Origin: Vicugna pacos
Lineage: Eukaryota > Chordata > Mammalia > Artiodactyla > Camelidae
Direction of reading: 5' to 3'
Length of the DNA stretch: 64,000 nucleotides
Assembly: GCF_048564905.1 (NCBI RefSeq)
Contig: NC_132995.1
Coordinates: forward strand, 6,770,501 to 6,834,500
Below, piece after piece: positions 1 to 19,139 of this stretch. A program made the position numbers and the translations under genes. Every line of letters starts with the position of its first letter. Within the stretch, counting starts at the first letter, position 1. The notes under the pieces were generated by a model. It was not told where the DNA came from. It ran no database searches and saw only the letters and a program-made list of their open reading frames with translations.

Positions 1-1352
1 TCTATTTAGGTATCTCTTGGCCTTGATTTCCGTTCTTGAAAGTTTGTTTTCTATTTCCAAGTCTCTATCTTTTTCACACTCTTGCTCTTCCCTCTCCTAC
101 ACTCCCCCCCCCCCTCCCGCCCCACCCTCTGCCCATTCTGGCTCCCTCTGAGGGCTGCTTTCCTGCCTACATGCTGGCTTTCCCCTGGGTGTCCACATTT
201 TCTCTATACTCTGGGTGTCCTGTCCCCTCCTATACAGAAACGTGGCTTAAGGCTTGGGCAGGCTACACATTGCCACCTAGAGGCCATGCCTGGGACCTAC
301 ATGCTGATCATCCCAGAAGCCCTTTGCCCCCACACCCGCACCCCAGAAGCCCTCGGCTCAGATGTCATGGCCTAGACTTTAGGACATTACAACCCTGCAG
401 CCCGCCTCTCCCCATGACTCACCTACTGACCAGTGACTTCGGCCACTCACATCCGTTCTCAATGATTGGTGTCAGTTCACCCATAGGGCAGGAGCAGGCT
501 AGGCTCTTCCGCCTCTCCCAACCTCATGACACAGCTGCCTTCACCCTGGGCTGAGGAAAGAGGCATTGTGTGGTCAAAGACCACCGATGAAAGTTTACCA
601 TGCTGGACACAGTCAAACCTACTCTCCCCTGCTGGCCTCGGGCAGGACCACGAGGGAAGTGTTCATCTGAGCAGTGTCCTTTGGTGACTGGGGTGGTCCC
701 AGGTCCATGTGGCTGCCCCTCTGTTCTGGGATCTGAAAGGAACTGGGATCACTGTTGTGGGATTGTGGCTTCAGATAAGCTGAGCCCAGTTGATCAGAAA
801 GGATAAGGACTTGGACTTCTGGGTCTGAGGGAGGAGGGAGCTAGGGCCTGGAATCCTGGGTCTGAGGGAAAATGGGGCTGACTGCCTAGATTTCGGGTTC
901 TGAGGGAGGAGGGGCCTGGCGGAGTGTGACCTATAGGTCCCTCACTTTTCTAACTCTTCAGGTTTTGGGTCCCCCAGGTAAGCCTTCACTTACCTGCACA
1001 CCTTCCCTTGTCGTCTTCAGTCTGAACTGGCCTCAGGGCTGGGGCCAAAGTTCCCTGGGGTGGGAGGTGCCTGTGTTTGACTTTGCTCCAGCATGGAGGA
1101 AGGGATGCGAGCTGATTCAGCTCTTTGTAGGGATGGCCTCGTGGAGGCAGAGAGGGGGCTTGGCCTCCTTCAGGTTCTCCTCTTGGTCAGGGCCACATGC
1201 CCTGCCTAGAAGAATGCACTGGGACTGAGACTGGGACAGAGCAGGCCAGAGGGACCTCCCAAGTGCAGGAGGTGACAAAGGTGGTGTCTGGGCCCCCTGC
1301 TCCCTCTCTCTCCCAGTCTCCTCACCTTTCTTACTTCTGTTTCCACCCCCAG
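1..1352 (+). other. BCAT2: BCAT2 intron 1 (3' part)
   Basis: This non-coding stretch ends at the splice acceptor before BCAT2 coding exon 2. The first coding exon (about 8 residues in the human protein) is not in the window. A C/T-rich low-complexity tract lies near 95-125. Three 37-38-bp units with the core GGTCTGAGGGAGGAGG lie at about 820-920, and a further unit lies near 1470-1510. A 16-nt segment at 962-977 sits between a good acceptor and a strong donor. No interspersed repeat was recognised before 800. Confidence 0.6.
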
Positions 1353-10513
<9,161 letters not shown>

Positions 10514-10619
10514 CGCTGTGGGCTGTGCCCCACCACTCCATGGACCCACTGACCTGTAGCATCCCGCCTCCGTTGGATCTTCGCCTCCATACCAATGACT
10601 CACCTGAAGTGCAATATGA

Positions 10620-10876
10620 AATAAAGGGGAGGGGGGCCCGGGACGCCTGGATCTCCGGCGCTCCCACGTTACACTCCCAAAGCCATAAGGGCCAGAGCCA
10701 GGCGTCTTGGCCCCTAGCCCCTACGCTCAGGCCTTGGGGACCTGGACTCCCAGCTGCTCCGTGTTGTGGTGTCAAGGATACGCCTTGATCCTGACTCTGC
10801 ATCTCCGTCCTTCAGCCGGATCTCCCGGTGCTGCCGCTGATTTTTTTTTTTTTCCTCGCTGCAATTTTGAAATAAA
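10620..10876 (+). promoter_or_regulatory. BCAT2: BCAT2 poly(A) signals
   Basis: Two AATAAA hexamers follow the BCAT2 stop: 10620-10625 (107 bases past the stop codon) and 10871-10876. Either could end the transcript. The nearer would give the short 3' UTR expected for this gene. Confidence 0.6.
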
Positions 10877-11350
10877 ATGCCAAAGAACAAGACGTTAGCT
10901 GTCATCTCCGATGTAACTCTGAGACTCTAGGCTCTTAACCAGGAATCCTGGTCTTCAAACCATTTCAAGGACCCAGCAATCCTAGTCCCCAGTGTCCTGG
11001 GGGTTTCTCTGATGGGGAAGATTTTTTCCACTTTGTCACAAATATTCTCCCTGTGCCTCCCCCACCTCCTTATCCTGGGGATAGCCCCACTGTGCATTTC
11101 AGTCTCTTCTTCTTGGCTTCTGCTCACATCTTGTCTTCTCCTGCCCAGATCCTTGTCCTGGCCTCCAGTTTGGCCCCAAAGGAATCTTTGTACACCCAGA
11201 GCTGCCCCTGCCCCTCCTCTTCCAGTTTCCCAGCACCTACTGCCGGTACTGCAGATGATGGGCACCGGTGGGTGTGGAGTAAGTCATGACACTCGATTGT
11301 TGGAGGGGCCAACATGAAGAAGTCCATACAATATAAGCCCTGTTATCTCT
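10877..11350. other. Downstream flank of BCAT2
   Basis: Apparently unique, C/T-rich sequence. No gene, RNA or transposon recognised. Confidence 0.4.
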
Positions 11351-11359
11351 TTGTGTCCT

Positions 11360-12100
11360 GCCATGTCTCCTAATCTTGGCCATTTCACACATACACACCT
11401 TAACAATTGCTGTGTGGAAGTAGAGAAGAGCAGGGCATTAGGACCAGGTGTTATCCCAAAAGGAAATGGGAGAAGACCCTTGTTCTTGTCATACCCAAAA
11501 GATACGATTACAGTCCGGAGATGGTGCACTGTGAAGCAAAAGATTTTAAAGGATCTATTTAAAAGAGGAAAAGTACACCTCCAAGAACGGGAGGCAGGGT
11601 GATCAAGGGAGGAAAAGCAGCAGTCTTTGTCTGCCTGTTTTCTTATATCCTGGCTTAGAGGTGGTCTTTTGACTGATTGACGGCTCTTGCCCCTGGAACG
11701 CTTAGTTATATTTGGCCCCTTTGCACATGTCCTTACCACGGTGTACACAGAAAAACCCATGGGGTGGTGGTGGGGCGCCTAAACTGCAATGTTAATTATA
11801 TTACAGTGAGCACTGGGTCATGTCCTGTTAAGTCCTCACTGTGGAGCAGTTGAGCATGTCGTGTTCTAACTGGTTTCTTGCTGGCACTCGTTTAGAAGAA
11901 GTAAAGCCCCTTTGTGCTGCAGGTGGGCATAATGCCACCTTCCGGACCATCCTCCCTCTCCTCCACCTATCTGCCCAGTGCCCCCACTTATCTATCTAAC
12001 GCAGTCATGCCTAGTTTTTGGAGGGAGGCCCTGTGGGACTATTGGGCAGTCTCTGTGGTATATCCAGCAATCACTGGCAGCAGCCAACCATTGCCACGCT
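11360..12100 (-). mobile_element. Possible retroviral LTR fossil
   Basis: The composition and layout (an A-rich AAAGGATCTATTTAAAAGAGG block, then GGAGGCAGGGTGATCAAG, then a longer mixed region) resemble an LTR read in antisense. The family is not identified, no paired LTR is seen, and the limits are approximate. It is broken and old. Confidence 0.3.
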
Positions 12101-12489
12101 CCCTCATTCTCTTTTGTCAACGATTGCTCAAGGGAAGGCCATGGGCCAACAGGACACAAGGGGAAATTTGTCCTCTGGCCTCTGGGAAAGCTCTTTTCTT
12201 GATGAAACACCCAGGAAGGGTGCCTTCTTCTTTCCTTCCTTTTCTGCTTTGCCTATGATTACCTGCAGGTTTGATGGTTGGAGAAGCTGCAGCCATTTCA
12301 TGCCCAAGAGTGGCAATTGCCCACACACTGAAGGTGGCAGGGCACAAAGATAAGATCCCAGGGCTGGTCCCACCATGAAACCTCTGATTTCTGGGTTGTT
12401 TTGTTAAAAAAAAAAAAAAAAAAAGGCAAAGCAAAAACCCATTTAAGCCATGTTTGTCAGGTCATCTGTCTTTTGTTATTTGCAATTGT

Positions 12490-12580
12490 GTTTTTTTTTT
12501 AATCTTTTTTCTTTTTTAGGTATTTAAAAAAATTGAAGTAGAGTTCATTTGCAATGTTGAGGTAGTTTCTGTGTACAGCA

Positions 12581-12616
<36 letters not shown>

Positions 12617-12640
12617 TGTGTGTGTGACTTGCAGCCAAAA
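12490..12640 (-). repeat. Old L1 3' scrap and (TG)n microsatellite
   Basis: A T-rich stretch followed by ATTGAAGTAGAGTTCATTTGC resembles the reverse complement of an L1 3' UTR. A TG-repeat tract with two interruptions lies at about 12583-12626. Confidence 0.6.
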
Positions 12641-12837
12641 GCTTCTTTGCTTCCCTGTATCTCCTGGTGATCAGAGCTGATTGCATCCGGGGAGAATCCC
12701 TGACTCTAGCAACCAATTCAGTTGTTGGCTAGTGACTGGGCCCCAGATAAAGACCTTAGCCAGATTTTTATCTTAGATTTGAATCCTAAGGGACTGATCA
12801 GGAAAGGGTAAGTAGCCATTGTTATGAGATAAAGAAG

Positions 12838-12925
12838 GCAGAGTCCCTCCCAAGGAAACTGAGGCTCAGAGAGGCAAATCCACTTTTTGAAAGTCGCTTG
12901 ATGCAGCAGCAACTAGGATTAAACA
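12838..12925 (-). mobile_element. MIR SINE fragment
   Basis: GGAAACTGAGGCTCAGAGAG is the reverse complement of the MIR core; the rest decays quickly. Confidence 0.6.
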
Positions 12926-13136
12926 GAGAAACATAACGTGCAATAGATTAAGTATTGTGATTTTTATTTTACTTAAAAAAATTGAAATATAGTTGATAAA
13001 TATTGTGACTTTTAAGTGAATTAATGAATATTCTGTTAATTTTCTGTTGTATTTCTAATCCTCTAAACATTGATAGATGTTACCCACATTAACTAAAACT
13101 CTTAAGGGTCCTCGGTGATTTTTAAGAGTGTAAAGT

Positions 13137-13228
13137 CAGGGATGGGAGTACAGTCAGTGGTAAAGCCCCTGCTTAGTATGCGCAAGGTCCTGAATTCAAC
13201 CCCCAGTACCTCTATTAGAAAAAGAAAA
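13137..13228 (+). mobile_element. Vic-1-type SINE with clear target duplication
   Basis: A diverged SINE (GGGAGTACAGTCAGTGG ... GGTCCTGAATTCAACCC) with an A-rich tail. It is flanked by AAGAGTGTAAAGT at 13124-13136 and 13229-13241, a 13-bp target-site duplication. Confidence 0.93.
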
Positions 13229-13271
13229 AAGAGTGTAAAGTGGTCTCAGGACCAAAGAGTTTGAGAACTGC

Positions 13272-13496
13272 TGTCCATGAACAATGCCTGGCACTTAGCA
13301 AGCTGATGTGTGTTGGTTAAATAACAAAATAAGCAACAGAGCTAATGCTTACAGCTTATTACATAAAAGAACTTTGTTTCTTGTCCATGAACAATGCCTG
13401 GCGCTTAGCAAGCTGATGTGAGTGTTGGTTAAATAACAAAATAAGCAACAGATCTGATAGGATTGCAGCTTATCACATAAAAGAACTTTGTTTCTT
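13272..13496. repeat. Tandem duplication of about 110 bp
   Basis: Two adjacent copies, 13272-13381 and 13382-13496, both run from TGTCCATGAACAATGCCTGG to AAAAGAACTTTGTTTC. They differ by scattered substitutions and a few short indels. The unit matches no known transposon. Confidence 0.9.
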
Positions 13497-13724
13497 GTTT
13501 TGCATTTGTAGACATTTTAAAATGGTCCAGGCCTTTTCTGTGTGAAACAGACATTCTGTTGGAAGATGCCAGCAGGCTTACTTGGCATTCTTGCTTCATT
13601 TGACCACTTTTCATTGCAAATGAGACACTTAGGGTGAAGATGAGAATTATTGGGATACACACATTCGCATTTCAGAGAACCCTTTTACGTTGCCTACTCA
13701 GAGATCAACTGTTTTTTAACAAGC

Positions 13725-13895
13725 TAACAGCTGTGTGACCTTGGGGAAGTCAGTTCACCTCTCTGAGTCTCAGTTTTCTCATGTTTAAAAAGAGGATAAT
13801 AGTACTCACCCATTAAGGCTATACTGAGGATTAAATGAATTATTAAATGTAAAGTGCTTAGAACAGGGCCTGGCATGTAGACAGTGCTATAAAAT
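13725..13895 (+). mobile_element. MIR SINE
   Basis: Nearly full MIR order: GTGACCTTGGGGAAGTCA, CTCTGAGTCTCAGTTTTCTC, GAGGATTAAATGAATTA, then AGTGCTTAGAACAGGGCCTG. It is an ancient tRNA-derived SINE shared by mammals. Confidence 0.9.
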
Positions 13896-13929
13896 TGCTC
13901 TTGTTATTTTTGATAACAGAATTTGTCTT

Positions 13930-14845
13930 GTGATTCTAATTTTCTGGCTTTATTCAAAAAGTTGTCGAATTCTGGGGGAAATGAATATTTGTAAAGATTA
14001 AGTGTATTTAATTATGCAATACTTAGAGGACTGTAGTCCTTAATAGCTTCAGAAAATTGATTTTTTTCAAAATATTTTGTGATCTTCATGCTTAAGAAGG
14101 TTCTTCATTTGAAAATAACAAATATACAAGGAGTGGAAAGAACAAAAATGTGAATCTTCATTTAATTTATTAAAAATTCTGCAAGATTCACAGAAAGTTC
14201 TTGGATTTATATGTAATAAAACTTTTTTTGTAGCTTTGATTTTCGGAAGCTGTAAATGCCTCAATTCCACTAATCATGTTCAACAGTCATGCTTTTGGAT
14301 ACAAACATTTTTCTTGGTTTCTAAAAAAAGGACAATAAGTAATAAGTCCAAAAAATCAGATTTGGTCTAACTGAACGCTAAGCACCAATTCTGAGTAATA
14401 ACCAATCAAAGAAATTGATAAAAATTAATTATGTTTTATGCAGAAGCACCTAGTAACATATAAACATGATAATAAGAGGAAAATATATATCTTCCTTGTT
14501 ATAAGAAAAAGTAATGAAGAATAAGGTTAAGTTGAGAAAAAGAAAAACCATATTTAAAGTAAACGGTAAATAAATTTCAGCTTAAATGGTAACACAATCA
14601 CAGCCAGCTCTGGCCTCAGGTGCAGCTGCGAAATGCCTCTTGCGCCTTCTGGTGGCCAGTTTTGGGATACAGTCTCAAAGGCGGGAAGAGGGAAAAGGCC
14701 ATTTATGGTGGGAGCATCCTAAAAGACTTCCAGCAGTTTTCATTGTGTGATTGGTTAAAACATTTTTATGGCACTATAAAAATTTTCAAACACCTGGAGG
14801 GACACCTGTTTGGGAAGACACTTTTTAGGAATGTTTGGAAACACT
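13930..14845. other. AT-rich intergenic stretch
   Basis: AT-rich sequence with no gene-like reading frame. No transposon recognised with confidence, although it may contain old LINE remnants. Confidence 0.35.
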
Positions 14846-14849
14846 GGTT

Positions 14850-14992
14850 TGAAGGGGGAGCTTAGTGGTAGAGTGCCTGCTTAGTGAGCACGAGGTCCTG
14901 GGTTCCATTCCCAGTACTCCCATTTAAAAAATAAATAAGTAAATAAATACATCTAATTATCTCCTACCCAACAAAAAATAATAACTGGGTAT
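14850..14992 (+). mobile_element. Vic-1-type SINE
   Basis: GGGGGAGCTTAGTGGTAGAG, then ACGAGGTCCTGGGTTCCATT and an A/T-rich tail with the CTAATTATCTCCTACC block usual for this family. Confidence 0.9.
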
Positions 14993-16350
14993 GCACATGC
15001 GAAAAACTGAAGTCTAGCCTACATCATACAAAAATGAACTCAAACCATCAAATGCCTAAATATAAGAGCTAAAACTATAAAACTCTTAGAAAAAAACAAG
15101 GCTAAATTGTCATTACTTTCAATTTGGCAATGGTTTCTTAGATGGGGCACCCAAAGAAAGGGCAACAGAAGAAAAAAATAGATAAATTAGATAATTAGAT
15201 AAATTAAAACTAAAACCTTGGTCCAACAAATGACACTAACAAGAGAATGAAAAGGCATCCCCGCAGAGTAGGAAAAATATTTGCAAATCATATATCTGAT
15301 ATAGGTCTAGTATTCAGAATATATAGACTCCTACAACTTAGAAACAGAGAGGCAACTCAAACTTAAAAATGGGCAAAGAGTTAAATAGACATTTCTCTAA
15401 AGAAGATATACAAATGGCTGACACATATATGAAAAAATACTCAACACACAATCATTAAGGATGTAAATGTAGATCAAAGCCACAATGAAACAACACTTCA
15501 CACCTGCTAGGATGACAATAACAACAACAAAAAAAGGAAAACAAGTGTTGGTGAGGGTGTGGAGAAATGGGAACCCTTATGCTTTGCTGATGGGAATGCA
15601 AAATTGTAAAATAGAGCAGCTGCTGGGGAACACAGTTTGGCAGCTCTTTAAGAGGATAAACAGAATTACCATATGATCCAGCAACTGCACTCCTAGGTAT
15701 ATACCTCCAAAAACTACAAGTTAAAAACAGACTTTCAAACAAAAACTTATATATGAAATTAAATAGCATTATTTATAGTAGCCCAAAGGTGGAAACAACC
15801 CAAACGACCATCATGGGATGAGTGGATAAACAAAATATAATCTATCCATATGGTGGAAAATTTTCAGCCTACAAAAGGAAGAAATGAAGTACTCACACAG
15901 GCTACAACACAAATGAACCCTGAAAACATCAAGCTAAGTGAAAGAAACCAGACACAAAAGGCCACACATTGTATGATTCCATTGATGTGAAATCTCCAGA
16001 GTAGGTTAATTTATAGAGACAGAAACCAGATTAGTGGTTTGTGGGAGGGAGGAAAGTGACTATTTAATGGCTACAAGGTTTCCTTTTGGGATGATGAGAT
16101 GTTCTGGAACTAGATAGCTGTGACAGTGGCACAACTTCGTGAATGTACTAAATGCCACTGAATTGTACACTTTAAAATAGCTAAGGGGCAGTAAGTATAG
16201 CTCAGTGATAAAGTGTGGTCTTAGCATGCTCAATGTCCTGAGTTCCATCCTTCATTAAAATAAAATAAAACAAAATAAAGAAATAAACCTAATTCCTCCT
16301 CCTCAATAAAATAAAATAGCTAAAATAGTGAATTTTATGTTACATTAGTT
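14993..16350 (+). mobile_element. Old L1 ORF2/3' end (L1M type), split by a SINE
   Basis: A sense-strand L1 3' half with recognisable ORF2 phrases: GGGCAAAGAGTTAAATAGAC, GGTGAGGGTGTGGAGAAATG (15550) and GTGAATGTACTAAATGCCAC near the 3' end. The coding frame is shattered by many stops, so the copy is much older than the 4.6-6.3 kb element. A SINE interrupts it at 16185-16312, and a CA-repeat lies at about 16354-16381. Confidence 0.85.
16185..16312 (+). mobile_element. Vic-1-type SINE nested in old L1
   Basis: A diverged SINE (GTATAGCTCAGTGATAAAGT ... CAATGTCCTGAGTTCC) bounded by AAAATAGCTAA at 16174-16184 and 16313-16323. The L1 sequence continues directly after the second copy of the duplication. 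Confidence 0.93.
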
Positions 16351-16699
16351 TTACCACACGCACGCACACACACACACACACGTGTTAAATGTTCAGAACA
16401 TAATAATCAAGTGATAGCTAGCAGTTTCCCGAGACTTTCTCTGAAAGGGTACTAGGCACCGAGATTACAGTACTTCTCTCATCTCCATTTACAGACGGCA
16501 ATGCTAAGTAAGATTCAGAGGTTCCCTGTCGGGGGTTACTTCAGTGATAAGGGTTTGGGTAACCCAGAGTGTCTCTCCCCTACCCCAACCCGCGCCCATA
16601 TCTTACACCAATGCTTAGGCTATATGTCCAATTTCGCATGTGATTTCAAAAGGTTTAGGAGCCCAGCCCTGATCTGTAACTCCTGATGAAGGATCCCTC

Positions 16700-17147
16700 T
16701 TCCAGCCCACCCTGCCCATTTCTCAGATGACATAGAAGCTAGCAGACGATGTAGCCAATCAGATGGCTGAAACCTCATGACGTCAATGGTTGCTAGGCTT
16801 GGGATCCCAGACTCCCCCGCGCGGACCTTCAGCTCCTGGAGGGTGGTCGCTGTCTGCCACCAGCTCAGCGGAGCTTGCAGGAGGCGGTGGACAGAGGCAG
16901 CGAGCGTGCTTGGTGAACAAATGGTCACGACTCTGGGTCTGTGGAAATCTGCAGATGCAGGTGGACGAGGCCTCAGGACCCGCCGGGTTTAAAGTGACCC
17001 AGGTGGGTGGCCGATGCACTGGGTCTTCCCTACTGGAAGGTGGACAGTTCCAGCGGCCAGGGAGGGCTGATGGGATCTCTCTCCACAGACATACTCAAGT
17101 CCCAGTGGCCAGGAAATATTTCTTCCAAGAAACTAAATTTAGTAAAG
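16700..17147 (+). promoter_or_regulatory. Orphan promoter-like module with splice sites
   Basis: Three motifs lie within 45 bp: an NF-Y box CCAATCAG at 16755-16762, a palindromic CRE TGACGTCA at 16778-16785, and the RFX X-box-like half GGTTGCTAGG at 16788-16797. Downstream, GC-rich sequence reaches a strong donor CAG|GTGGGT (after 17002). It is followed by a good acceptor CTCTCCACAG (before 17089) and a near-perfect donor AAAG|GTAAGA (after 17147). This outlines a possible first exon of about 200 bp and a 59-nt second exon. No known gene in the orthologous BCAT2-FGF21 interval is recalled, and any coding potential is short. Presence of the sites is observed; a transcript is inferred. Confidence 0.4.
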
Positions 17148-17212
17148 GTAAGAGAGTGCATAGCACGTTAGACTTCATCCGCCTCCCTCCCTGTGCCGTC
17201 CCCAGGAGTTAA

Positions 17213-17430
17213 TGTTCAGTGGTGAAGAACGTGGACTTGGAAGCTAAACTGTGTAGGGGTTAAAACCTTAACTCCTCTGTTGTCTAGATGTGTGGATTGG
17301 TCAAAGTGATCCCCCAGGGCCTCAGTTTCCCTGTCTATAAAATGGGAATAATAATAGCACCTCACTCATGGGCTTCTTGGGAGATTAATTCGGACAGTCA
17401 TGCCTAGCACAGTCTGGGACCAGGCAGTGC
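17213..17430 (+). mobile_element. MIR SINE
   Basis: GTGGACTTGGAAGCTAAACT, CTCAGTTTCCCTGTCTATAA and TGGGAATAATAATAGCACCT follow the MIR consensus order. Confidence 0.9.
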
Positions 17431-17703
17431 CCGGGAGACGCTGGGGCATCAGAGGTGCCGCAACTCCAGGCATTGAAAGTTGGCGGGCCGAGCTAGACAC
17501 ACATGGAGCAGAGGAAACAGGGGCCTTGGCCCTTGGGCATTCTAACATCCCTGGTGAAGCAACTCTCTGCCTCCAGGGACCTTTGAGCCTGCTCTGAGAC
17601 CCAGGAAAGGGAATTCATTCATGCCACAAACGTTTAAGAGCCTGCTGACTGGCAGGCCCTGGGCTGGGACTGGGGTTCCAGCAGGGAATAAGAGTAGGTA
17701 CTA

Positions 17704-17800
17704 TAGGGAGGAGGTTATAGTTCAGTGGTAGAGCGCATGCTTAGCGTGCACGAGGTCCTGGGTTCAAGCCCCAGTACCTCCATTTAAAAAAGAAATAAAT
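17704..17800 (+). mobile_element. Vic-1-type SINE (well-preserved tRNA-Ala head)
   Basis: One of the best copies: an A-box-like TAGTTCAGTGGTAGAGCGCA, the anticodon-loop region CTTAGCGTG (AGC, alanine), a B-box-like GGTCCTGGGTTCAAGCCCC and an A-rich tail. It shows why the family is read as tRNA-Ala derived. Confidence 0.93.
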
Positions 17801-17814
17801 ACCGCACATTGGTA

Positions 17815-18125
17815 AAATCAACCTTACAAACTATATACTTTCTATTGTATTATTTATTAATTATTATAATTAAATACAATTGTATTACTAATATGGTATT
17901 TATATTTACATAAATATATTTCTGTATTATATATTTATATTATATTTCTTGTAAAGTATGCATTTGTATATTATAAAGTATATATATGTAAGCATATTTA
18001 TATACTTATATACTATTCAGTATAATATGTTTAGGTATTATATATTATGAAGGACATTTGTATAGCATAAAGTGTAATATATTTATACATTTACATTTAT
18101 GTATTTATTATAAAGTATATAAAAG
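17815..18125. repeat. AT-rich low-complexity tract
   Basis: About 310 bp of mostly TAT/TTA words with little G or C, directly after the SINE tail. It may have grown from the tail by slippage. Confidence 0.85.
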
Positions 18126-18270
18126 CTTGGATGGGTGGATGGATGTTAAATAGAGACGAGTGCTATGGGAAAAACGAAGCAGGGAGAGACAATGGGGTAT
18201 TGGAAGGAGTACACTTTTAAATACTGTGGTCAGGAAAAGTCTCACTTAGGGGTCATTTAAAACCCTTTTG

Positions 18271-18360
18271 TGGGAGGGCATAGCTCAATGGTAGAGCACA
18301 TGCTTAGCATGTACAAGGTCCTGGATTCAATCCCCCGTGCCTCTGTTGAAAATAAATGAA
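18271..18360 (+). mobile_element. Vic-1-type SINE, split by a pseudogene
   Basis: The SINE head is TGGGAGGGCATAGCTCAATG and the body ends AATAAATGAA. The remaining tail, with the family's CCAACCTAATTCCCACCCCC block, lies at 19087-19138 beyond the RPL9 copy. Confidence 0.9.
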
Positions 18361-19076
18361 TGAGCTCTTTGCCGCATCTACTGGGAAAATCAGTAATCAG
18401 GACTCAGACTGTCGACATTCCAGATAATGTCGCCACCACTTTGAAGGGACACACAGTTATTGTGAAGGGCCCCAGAGGCACCCTGCGGAGGGACTTCAAT
18501 CACATCAATGTAGAACAGTCTCCTTGGAAAGAAAAATAAGAGGCTCTAGGTTGACAAGCGGTTGGGAAACAGTGCGAACTGTAGCCAGTTCTTTTCTATC
18601 TGTAGTCATGTACAGAACACGATCAAGGGTGTTAAACTGAGCATCTGTTACAAGGTGAGGTCTGTGAATGCTCGCGTCCCCATCAAAGCCGTTATTCAGG
18701 AGAATGGTTCGCTTGTTGAAATCCAAAATTTCTTGGGTGAAAAATACATACGTGGGGTTCGAATGAGGCCAGGTGTTGCTTGTTCAGTATCTCAAGCTCA
18801 GAAAGATGAGTTAGTTCTTGAGGGAAAAGACATTGAACTGGTATCAACTTCAACTGCTTTGATTCAGCAAGCCACAACAGATAAAAACAAGGATATCAGA
18901 AAATTTTTGGATGATATCTATGTTTCTGAAAAAGGAACAGTTCAGCAGGCTGATGAATAATATCCAAGTTGTCCGGGTGCGGAAGGCAGGATGACAGATG
19001 ACTCTTCAGATTCATTTGTGATATATTAAGGATACAATAAAAGCTGTGCTGACTGGGGAAGACAAACAAATAAATA
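18361..19076 (+). pseudogene. RPL9: RPL9 processed pseudogene
   Basis: An intronless copy of the ribosomal protein L9 mRNA. The 5' part (about 18390-18530) matches the start of RPL9 ([22 protein letters not shown]) but is frame-damaged, the start codon is lost, and it has early stops. From about 18600 the frame stays open to the stop at 18958-18960, with [32 protein letters not shown] and [14 protein letters not shown] 3' UTR with AATAAA (19036-19041) and an A-rich tail follow. AATAAATGAA flanks it (18351-18360 and 19077-19086), so L1 machinery placed it inside the A-rich tail of an existing SINE. It is a dead copy. Confidence 0.96.
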
Positions 19077-19139
19077 AATAAATGAACAAACCAACCTAAT
19101 TCCCACCCCCCAAAGAAGAAAAAAAAGAAAAATTTTTAG

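Noticed and set aside
16790-17212. 140-codon frame over the orphan promoter module
   Set aside because: It begins at TTG, not ATG, and reads straight through the likely intron at 17003-17088; not supported as a protein.
17704-17800. tRNA-Ala gene candidates here and at the other similar loci
   Set aside because: Promoter boxes and anticodon region look tRNA-like, but copies carry A-rich tails and target duplications and have mispaired stems. They are SINEs.
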